Origin: an uncultured Dehalococcoidia bacterium
GTDB lineage: Bacteria; Chloroflexota; Dehalococcoidia; Lucifugimonadales; UBA3495
DNA: 64,000 bases
Assembly: GCA_951812625.1 (NCBI GenBank)
Contig: CATOSP010000002.1
Location: forward strand, 1,494,788 to 1,558,787
Reading direction: 5' to 3'
Shown: in pieces, positions 57,879-64,000 of the stretch
Numbering within the stretch: position 1 is the stretch's first letter
Layout of the letters: the number at the start of each line of letters is the position of its first letter
Notes under the pieces: generated by a model
Seen by the model: the letters and a program-made list of their open reading frames with translations, nothing else
Database searches by the model: none
Told to the model about the DNA's origin: nothing
Translations under genes and position numbers: made by a program

Positions 57879-59366
57879 TTAGATGCCCTTCAACGCCAGT
57901 GTCGACACTTCACTGGTCTCGATGTCAGCAACCCTGACCAGATGGTTGTTGGTGTCGGCAATGTACATCTTCCCATAGGCTATGCTGAGGCCGCTGGGTT
58001 CGGAAAACTGCGCCTGCGTTGCTCCCGCTCCATCGAGGCGACCGGCTACTCCTGTCCCCAACATGGTGAATGAACTTCGCGTTCCCGGAAGAATTCGTTT
58101 GACCTTGTGGTTGTATGTGTCCGTGATGAACAGAGTCCCGTCCAGATGTGTAATTCCGATGGGATGCTGCAACCTGACGTGGTGTTCCACGCCGTCACGG
58201 TCGCCGAAGATGAACAGGTCAAGACCGACGATAGTCTGCACCCGGCCGCCGGGACTCAAGTCGGCTGAACGGACAGAACTTGTCTCGCTGTCAACGAAGT
58301 AGAGCTTGGCCCCGTCGGTGGTGATGCCGCTAGGTTGGGCGAGGGTGGCAGATGCCATTGGCCCGTCGCTCAGAGATTCCCGCCCGCTGCCGGAATGTGG
58401 GCCAACCATGCCATCACTCAGATCCATAGACCACAGCTGGTGACACCCGGCCATAGCTATGTATATGGAGTCTCCGACCACCACCAGGTCCCACGGCGAG
58501 TTGAGAGAGATTTTGCTAGCGGGGCCGCGGCCTTCCCTCATGTAGCCCTGCTCCCCGGTGCCCGCGACGGTCTCCACGTGTTGTGTTGCCAGGTCAGCCT
58601 TGCGGATGGCGTGGTTCTCCGTGTCAGCGATGTACAGATTGTCCCCGGCAAGGGTCATCCCTTGGGGGTGGTTCAGGGCAGCGGAACCGAAGTCACCATT
58701 GGCCATTCCTTCGCTTCCAGTGCCTATGACTTGGCTCACCTCGCCGTCCAGGGAGGATACGATCACCCGGTTATGGTTGGTGTCGGCGATGAACAGGCGT
58801 CCGCTGCCCCCATCAGCCAGCACCTTGCCGGGGAACGCCAGGGTCCCACCGGTCTCACGCTCCGGGGCAAATCGCACCGGAGTGCGGTTGATTAGGCCGT
58901 TGCCCTCGAATTCGGCCACCATGCGGCTGAGCAGGTTGTCAAAGTCATCGTATGATAGTTCACCCTCGTGCTTACCGATTACTTTACCCTCGGGGTCAAT
59001 GAACATGAGGGTGGGCCAAGCACGGCATGCGTATTGCTGCCAGACCTGAAATTCAGCGTCGTTGATTACGGCGTGCTCCAGTTCATAGCGCTGCACAGCC
59101 TTGTATACGTTGGCCCGTTCCTTCTCATTAGGAAACTTGGCCGAATGTACGCCGATAACCATGAGTTCGCCCGCATACTTCTTTTCCAGTTTCCGCAACT
59201 GCGGAAAAATGTGCATACAGTTGATTCAACAGTAGGTCCAGAAGTCGAGGATCACGATCTTGCCCCGCAACTCCTGCATTGTCAGGGGACGGTCAGTGTT
59301 GACCCATTCCAGACCATCGGGGAACTCAGGGGCGTTGCTCTTGCCGGCAAAAGATGTACTGGCCAC
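57879..59366 (-). CDS. Thioredoxin-NHL selenoprotein (in-frame TGA at the active site)
   Basis: 495 residues with selenocysteine at 47. From GTG 59366 (GAGG 6 bases ahead) the frame reads [19 protein letters not shown], then DFWTYC, a TGA at 59226-59228, and [17 protein letters not shown]. Relatives have FWTYCCINCMH there, so the TGA replaces the first cysteine of the CxxC redox motif. A perfect hairpin follows at SECIS distance. Residues 1-150 are a TlpA-like thioredoxin; 165-490 are NHL repeats ([34 protein letters not shown]). No membrane anchor is visible. Standard calling would start at the ATG inside the active site. Possibly a thiol reductase; it follows two hydrolase-type genes. Confidence 0.93.
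59190..59207 (-). promoter_or_regulatory. Bacterial SECIS element for the thioredoxin-NHL gene
   Basis: On the coding strand TTTCCGC-AGTT-GCGGAAA forms a perfect 7-base stem, starting 18 bases after the TGA, with the loop 25 bases after it. The loop begins AG and contains GU, as bacterial SECIS loops do. Confidence 0.75.
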
Positions 59367-59437
59367 GATTACCTCACAGAATCACTGGGGGCTCTGCTAC
59401 GGTGCCCTCTGGATCCACCCTGGCGGCAAATCCCCGG

Positions 59438-59947
59438 CTACTCGAACGCCAGGGTAGCGTAACGCATGAAGATGGCACCTACAGGTTCGCCCAGAGGGGC
59501 GTTGCCGACCAGCACGGCGATAACGTGCACCGTACCGGGCGTGGCGCTATCGGACACCAAGGCGCGTTTGGGGGTGTTGTTCCCGGTGATCACGCCTATG
59601 GCCCTGTCGATAGCCCCGTCGATATAAATCTCGCCGTAATTGTCCACGTTGGTCTCGAACCATATTCGAGCACCGGAAATGTCCTGTCCTTTGACCTGGG
59701 AAGGTACGGTGAAGCGGAGACGGTACCACCCGAAAGTCAGCCCGGAGGACTTCCGCTCCTGGATCTCAGCGCCCTCGGGCCACCACGAGTCGTCGTAGTC
59801 AGGCAGCCGGGCAGGGCTTCCCTCCAGTTCGGCCACGAGGCCCTGGTTTGGTTCTCCTGGCACCAGACCGGGAGCAATGCGCCATCCCGTCGTGCCCAGC
59901 ACTGCAAGCTGTTCCGGGTCTTCCAGGTCCAACGCTACTCTTGGCAT
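59438..59947 (-). CDS. Jelly-roll (galactose-binding-like) domain protein
   Basis: 169 residues, mostly beta strands: GWYRLRFTVPSQVKGQDISG, WFETNVDNYGEIYIDGAID and the end GAIFMRYATLAFE. The YRxxFxVP and DNxxxxYxDG pattern is that of the sugar-binding domain of glycoside hydrolase family 2 and similar galactose-binding-like modules. No catalytic domain is attached. ATG 59947 follows AGTAGGA; a GTG-type start 15 bases upstream is possible. It stands between the dienelactone hydrolase and the selenoprotein, 71 bases before the latter, probably one transcript. Role unknown. Confidence 0.7.
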   Translation of the reverse strand: MPRVALDLEDPEQLAVLGTTGWRIAPGLVPGEPNQGLVAELEGSPARLPDYDDSWWPEGAEIQERKSSGLTFGWYRLRFTVPSQVKGQDISGARIWFETNVDNYGEIYIDGAIDRAIGVITGNNTPKRALVSDSATPGTVHVIAVLVGNAPLGEPVGAIFMRYATLAFE

Positions 59948-59985
59948 GGTTCCTACTCCCAATTGCTAGCATCCTCACCCCGAGA

Positions 59986-60711
59986 TTAAGCCTGCACCGC
60001 AGCGCCCTTCAAGTGTGTGGCAAAGAAGTGTAGGGTCCGGGGCCAGGAAATCTCTGCGGACTCCCGATGGTACCTCGGCCCGGTGTGATCCATGAAGGCG
60101 TGGTCCGCGCCAGGATATACGAAGAATTGGTGTGGCTTGCCCAACCTTGTCAATTCCTCGTCCAGCTTCGCCATGTCCTCCTGCGAGGGGTTGGCGTCGA
60201 TTTCCCCGAAGTGGAATAGTATGGGGCAATTGATTCCGTCGGTCAGTTCAAAGGGGGTCTGCTCAGCGTCGCCCCGCACTGCCCAAAGATTGCCGCCGTA
60301 GTAGGGCACGGCTGCCTTGAAGTTCGGGTTAGTGGCCGCCGCAAGCCAGGTGACCCGTCCACCCATGCAGAAGCCTGTGATACCGATGCGTTCGGAATTG
60401 ATGGCTGGGTGGCCCAACAGGAAGTTCACCGTAGCGTCCACATCTGCCCGTATCTCCCGGTCGTTGAGGTTCTGCGCGCGTGTAGTCCCCTCGGTGGATA
60501 TCTCCGGTCCCATCCGGTGGAACAAGTCCGGGGCTACCGCAGCATATCCTTCCGCCGCCAGATTGTCCGCCACGCCACGAATGAAATCATTGACTCCCCC
60601 GGCTGCCTGAATCACCACAACGGCAGGGAAAGGGCCGGAACCACTGGGGACACTGGCATATAACGGCATGTCATGGCCGCCGACATTGATGCTCTCCGTA
60701 AACGATGGCAT
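59986..60711 (-). CDS. Dienelactone hydrolase family protein
   Basis: 241 residues. The nucleophile elbow GFCMGG has the cysteine of true dienelactone hydrolases; the acid is in HFGEIDANPS and the histidine in YPGADHAF. The N-terminus VGGHDMPLYASVPSGSGPFP and VVVIQAAGGVNDFIRG fit the family. It opens dienelactones in chlorocatechol breakdown, but many relatives act on other lactones. CGGAGG lies 9 bases before ATG 60711. No aromatic ring-cleavage genes are in the window. Confidence 0.93.
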   Translation of the reverse strand: MPSFTESINVGGHDMPLYASVPSGSGPFPAVVVIQAAGGVNDFIRGVADNLAAEGYAAVAPDLFHRMGPEISTEGTTRAQNLNDREIRADVDATVNFLLGHPAINSERIGITGFCMGGRVTWLAAATNPNFKAAVPYYGGNLWAVRGDAEQTPFELTDGINCPILFHFGEIDANPSQEDMAKLDEELTRLGKPHQFFVYPGADHAFMDHTGPRYHRESAEISWPRTLHFFATHLKGAAVQA

Positions 60712-60804
60712 AGCTCGAATCCTCCGTTATCCACAAATGGTACATAGGGATGCTGGACGGTCTATTTTCAGCCGATTCTAGCAGAAAAGCGCAGACTGCG
60801 CCCG

Positions 60805-62139
60805 TTAAGCCAGACCTTCAGCGCGCATCGTGATCAGTGTTTTCTCGAACGCATCCAGCGTAGTGTCTATGTCTGACTCCGTGTGGGTGGCAGATACTAG
60901 AAAGGCGTCACGGCCCATTATGTCAACGCCATTGTTCTGGAGACCACGCTTCATGGCAGTCACCTTGGCCGAAGCCGTCGTTTCCTTGATACGGCTGTGA
61001 GGCATGATGCAGAGTTCGCGGTCACAGTCGCAGTCGGCCAAGACCACGTGGACCATTGAGGCAATACCGTGGGCGTGGCCTGCCACTTCCATCTTGCCGA
61101 AGAGGTCGTTCAAGCCCCTCTTGAGCTGGGCTGCCATCGCGTCCGCGGTCTCGTTGACGGGCCTGGTCGCGATCATCTCCAGGCATGTCGCCCCGGCAAC
61201 CGCGGACAGGGGATTGGCGTTGAAGGTGCCGGGGTGATACACCCTGCGGGAGTTGTCCCACTCTGGGTCTCCCCGGTGGGCAATCATGTCCACTATGTCT
61301 GCCTTGCCACCGACGGCACCTCCAGGGAGCGCACCGGCCACGATCTTGGCCATGGTCGTCAGGTCCGGAGATACTCCATACTTGGCCTGCGCGCCGCCCG
61401 GCGATGCACGGAAGCCCGTGACGACCTCGTCAAAGATCAACACCACACCATGGTGGGTCGTCAGGCTTCTAAGGCCTTTCAGATAGTTGGGAGTGTCGTA
61501 TGGCAGTTGACCATAATGGGCTCCCGTCGGTTCCAGAATGAGACCCGCGACGTCCGGGTCTCGGGAAAGCACATCTTCAACCGCAGAGAGGTCGCCTGAA
61601 GGCACCACGATCATGCTGCCCCAACTAGCCTCCGGGATTCCGGGAGCGCCCTGGTCTGAACCGGCCATGGCGTAATCGTGCCAGCCGTGGAAGTGGTCCT
61701 GCAGTTTGATGATCTTCGCCTTGCCGGTGTAGGCCCGGGCCAACCGCATCGCCATCAGGGTTGCTTCAGTCCCAGAACTATGAAACCGTACCTTCTCCAC
61801 CGATGGCACCAAGGCAGTAATCGCCTTGGCCCAGCGAATCTCCTCCTCAGTGGAGCCACCCAGATGAGTGCCCCGGAGAATCTGGCGAGAGACTGCGTCG
61901 GCAATCTCCGGATGGGAGTGCCCCAGCAGCAGTGCCCCGTGACCCGAGACGTAGTCGATATATTCGTTCCCGTCCGCGTCCCATTTTCTGGGACCGCTGC
62001 CGTGGGTCATATACAGCGGAAAGGGCGTGGCGTATCGTGTATCGTGGGTCACGCCTCCCGGGAATATGGTCGCAGCTTCAGCGTACCTCTGTGCAGACCC
62101 GGGGTGTTTGGCGGTATATTCTTCCAGAATAGTTGGCAT
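60805..62139 (-). CDS. Class III aminotransferase, glutamate-1-semialdehyde-aminomutase-like
   Basis: 444 residues. The cofactor lysine is expected in LTTMAKIVAGALPGGAVGGK, with IFDEVVTGFRASPGGAQ before it and SSGTEATLMAMRLARAYTGKAKIIKLQDHFHGWHD as the PLP phosphate region. YIDYVSGHGALLLGHSHPEI is typical of HemL-like proteins. The C-terminus is longer than true GSA aminomutase, and no haem genes surround it, so it is more likely a catabolic or biosynthetic transaminase of the same branch. GGAGG is 5 bases before ATG 62139. Substrate unknown. Confidence 0.9.
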   Translation of the reverse strand: MPTILEEYTAKHPGSAQRYAEAATIFPGGVTHDTRYATPFPLYMTHGSGPRKWDADGNEYIDYVSGHGALLLGHSHPEIADAVSRQILRGTHLGGSTEEEIRWAKAITALVPSVEKVRFHSSGTEATLMAMRLARAYTGKAKIIKLQDHFHGWHDYAMAGSDQGAPGIPEASWGSMIVVPSGDLSAVEDVLSRDPDVAGLILEPTGAHYGQLPYDTPNYLKGLRSLTTHHGVVLIFDEVVTGFRASPGGAQAKYGVSPDLTTMAKIVAGALPGGAVGGKADIVDMIAHRGDPEWDNSRRVYHPGTFNANPLSAVAGATCLEMIATRPVNETADAMAAQLKRGLNDLFGKMEVAGHAHGIASMVHVVLADCDCDRELCIMPHSRIKETTASAKVTAMKRGLQNNGVDIMGRDAFLVSATHTESDIDTTLDAFEKTLITMRAEGLA

Positions 62140-62248
62140 GGGGCCTCCGTTGTTTCCCGTTGAGGTTTGGGGTATTCCATTGAGGGTAATTCTATCGCCC
62201 CCATTGACCTTTGACCATTGACGGACGTCTACTCCGGAATTAACGTGC

Positions 62249-63541
62249 TCAACTCTCTACAGTCAACTGGCGAGGAGTCTTGATCAGGAAGAAGCACAAC
62301 GCTGCCACCGCGGCGCACGCTGCGCCGGGAATAATAGCCCAATCGAAGTTTCCAAAGCGGTCGAACACCCATCCGGCTGCTACCGGGGTAGCGACCAAGA
62401 CCCAGCTATGCGAGAAGGCTATGATCCCCCGGAGGGTGGCGAACTTCTCTCTACCGTAATACTCGCCCAAGGCCGCCCACACTATGACGCCCGCCCCGTC
62501 TCCCATCCCCTCCAGCACAATAAACACGAACAGGAGGATTATCCTATAGTCATTCCACGAACCCATCAGGAGGCACACGAAGGCGATGCTCTCCAGAGCC
62601 AGGGTAGCACCAAGAATCATGGACTTGCTCCACCGGTCTGCGAGATAGCCGAACGCCATGCGGGATACGAAGTTGATGCCGAAAATCGCGCCCGTAAGGT
62701 TGGCCGCCGTCTGACGGCTGACTCCCTTGCTTTCTAGAATGGGCACGATGCTTATGAGGATACCGATAGTGGCCATTTGACGCAGTCCCGCGCCCAGGAG
62801 GAGGAGCCAGTATGCTTTGGTGTGCAGCGCTTCCCTAACGGTATAGTCTCGAACTTCCAGCCTTCTGCCGGACGTGCCGGAACCTGCGACCGTGATCACC
62901 GGTGGGGTCGTATCGCCGTCTGGTAGAAGGCCCATGTCCTCCGGCCGGTTACGGAACATGAACGTGAAGGGCAGGATTCCCACGAGGTAAGCAATCCCCG
63001 AGGCGGCGATAGCCCAGCGCCATCCAGCGCTGAGGATAATCACCGACATCAGTGGCACCAGTACCAACCCGCCGAGGGAGGATATCGCCGCCAGAGTGGA
63101 GATCGCCAGCGAGCGTCTGCGCCGGAACCATTGGTTGATGCCAGCGAACAAGGCGTGTTGAAACGCAATGCTGTTGCCCAAAGATATGATCCCAAGGTAG
63201 ATGAGAGCGAAACTCCAGAACCCGTCAGCAAACAGGGCAAGAACAAAGTACCCGGCACCGGCCAGTAGGACGCAGGGGATCAGCAGGGCTCTGTTGCCAA
63301 ACCGGTCAATGAGCCAACCGGCGATGGGACCCTCTAAGCCCCCTTCAGCGCGGGCGAGGGAGAAAACCAGGTTGGTCTGGGCCTGGGTAAGGTGAAGGGA
63401 GTCTCGTATCGCCGGGACGAAGACAGTGAAACCACGGAAAAAGATTCCGCTGGCGAAAAAGGTCATGGTGGAGCAGGCCAGAACCAGCCACCAGCCGTAG
63501 AATATGCGTCTCGTCGGAGCGGTTCCGGATGCCGGGTTCAT
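62249..63541 (-). CDS. MFS transporter, oxalate/formate-antiporter-like
   Basis: 430 residues, 12 helices. FYGWWLVLACSTMTFFASGIFFRGFTVF opens helix 1, the loop 2-3 motif is GWLIDRFGNRALL, and FMFRNRPEDMGLLPDGD ends the first half, as in the carrier at 23147. Such proteins carry monocarboxylates or similar anions. The ribosome site before ATG 63541 is not evident. The aminotransferase gene lies 109 bases downstream on the same strand and could act on the imported compound. Confidence 0.9.
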   Translation of the reverse strand: MNPASGTAPTRRIFYGWWLVLACSTMTFFASGIFFRGFTVFVPAIRDSLHLTQAQTNLVFSLARAEGGLEGPIAGWLIDRFGNRALLIPCVLLAGAGYFVLALFADGFWSFALIYLGIISLGNSIAFQHALFAGINQWFRRRRSLAISTLAAISSLGGLVLVPLMSVIILSAGWRWAIAASGIAYLVGILPFTFMFRNRPEDMGLLPDGDTTPPVITVAGSGTSGRRLEVRDYTVREALHTKAYWLLLLGAGLRQMATIGILISIVPILESKGVSRQTAANLTGAIFGINFVSRMAFGYLADRWSKSMILGATLALESIAFVCLLMGSWNDYRIILLFVFIVLEGMGDGAGVIVWAALGEYYGREKFATLRGIIAFSHSWVLVATPVAAGWVFDRFGNFDWAIIPGAACAAVAALCFFLIKTPRQLTVES

Positions 63542-63595
63542 CTGAGCGTTCGGTGGGTGCGGAAGATTAGCTCTGCTCCGTCGCGCCTTGGATTG

Positions 63596-63656
63596 GCGCG
63601 ACCACGAGGGGGTCTCTTATCGTATCTTGGCAATCAGGTATCGTCATTGGTCGCGC
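63596..63656 (+). repeat. Inverted repeat upstream of dinB
   Basis: GCGCGACCA (63596-63604) and its complement TGGTCGCGC (63648-63656) are separated by 43 bases, in the 292-base divergent gap. It is a possible operator for either flanking gene. No SOS-type LexA box was recognised here. Confidence 0.45.
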
Positions 63657-63833
63657 TAAGGATAGCCCCTCGCCGTCAGACACGCAACGAGATCCGGCGA
63701 GGATTTGGTCAACCCATCCGCCGGACATCACACACGTTCCCTTCCGCATGTGACACTGCGAAGCTGGATACTGCAGAAAGGGGTAAAATGATGTATCAGC
63801 CTTCTTCGGGTATCTCTTAGTGACCTAGCACTG

Positions 63834-64000
63834 ATGCGCGACCATTCTGACGACAGCAGTGGCCAAGCTGGTTCAATTGATCAGCATATCATCCATGCTG
63901 ACCTAGACGCTTTCTACGCTGCTGTAGAGCAGCTCGATAATCCCGAGTTGCGTGGGAAAGCAGTGCTGGTGGGTGGCCCTCCAGAGAGTCGGGGCGTCGT
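63834..64000 (+). CDS. dinB: DNA polymerase IV, N-terminal end only
   Basis: The first 55 codons of a Y-family polymerase, cut by the window end. After a short extension the catalytic motif [20 protein letters not shown] appears, then [11 protein letters not shown], matching the DinB palm domain (HxDxDxFFAxVE). The two aspartates of the first metal motif are present. ATG 63834 has no strong ribosome site. It should be an error-prone translesion polymerase. Confidence 0.92.
   Translation, partial: MRDHSDDSSGQAGSIDQHIIHADLDAFYAAVEQLDNPELRGKAVLVGGPPESRGV

Noticed and set aside
59214..59216. ATG 59216 as start of the thioredoxin-NHL protein
   Set aside because: This Met is the one in INCMH of the active site; the fold needs the upstream strand with FWTYC.

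Overview
The window reads as a piece of a bacterial chromosome of about 57-59% G+C by eye, with dense genes on both strands. The gene content points to a Chloroflexota lineage of the Dehalococcoidia/SAR202 type: many paralogous enzymes for breaking down unusual organic matter (acyl-CoA dehydrogenases, amidases, amidohydrolases, NHL/SMP-30 propellers, Gfo/Idh/MocA oxidoreductases, MFS carriers) mixed with housekeeping genes (glmU, dnaG-rpoD, prfA, prmC, dinB). The taxonomic call is inference; no marker gene was searched.

Layout. 1-6.7 kb: acyl-CoA dehydrogenases, a YHS protein, an epimerase, an esterase, an amidohydrolase and a convergent dihydropyrimidinase-like gene. 6.7-13.5 kb: a zinc-ribbon protein, a PAS-GAF histidine kinase with a NarL/DevR-type regulator, and a stress cluster (receiver, two universal stress proteins, a monooxygenase-fold protein, a small protein). 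The two promoter regions of that cluster share a 12-base identity and GGG-N6-CCC dyads. 13.5-24.5 kb: catabolic and transport genes, including a UGSC-family selenoprotein whose reading frame continues through an in-frame TGA. 24.5-28 kb: a Fur-family regulator with a metal ABC importer. 28-35 kb: a DUF502 membrane protein, then a partner-switching signalling operon (STAS, receiver-PP2C phosphatase, RsbW-like kinase) that also holds an orphan substrate-binding lipoprotein and a transmembrane histidine kinase; tRNA-Ala lies beside it. 35-44 kb: more propellers, a repeat-bearing noncoding stretch with an orphan gene, two paralogous amidases, a flavoprotein disulfide reductase and a cyclase. 44-52.3 kb: glmU, a CBS/CorC protein, a sortase, a zinc ribbon, rpoD and dnaG. 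52.5-55.7 kb: three insertion sequences side by side. 55.7-64 kb: prfA, prmC, a second selenoprotein (thioredoxin-NHL with a Cys-Sec-Ile-Asn-Cys active site), a dienelactone hydrolase, a HemL-like aminotransferase, an MFS carrier and the start of dinB.

The strongest hidden signals are the two selenoprotein genes. In each, conventional ORF calling cuts the gene at the active-site TGA, and in each a perfect hairpin with G and U in its loop follows the TGA at a distance fitting a bacterial SECIS element. No selenocysteine machinery (selA, selB, selC, selD) was seen in the window, so it must lie elsewhere if these readings are right. The next most interesting are the DosR-like stress locus and the ligand-sensing partner-switching operon.
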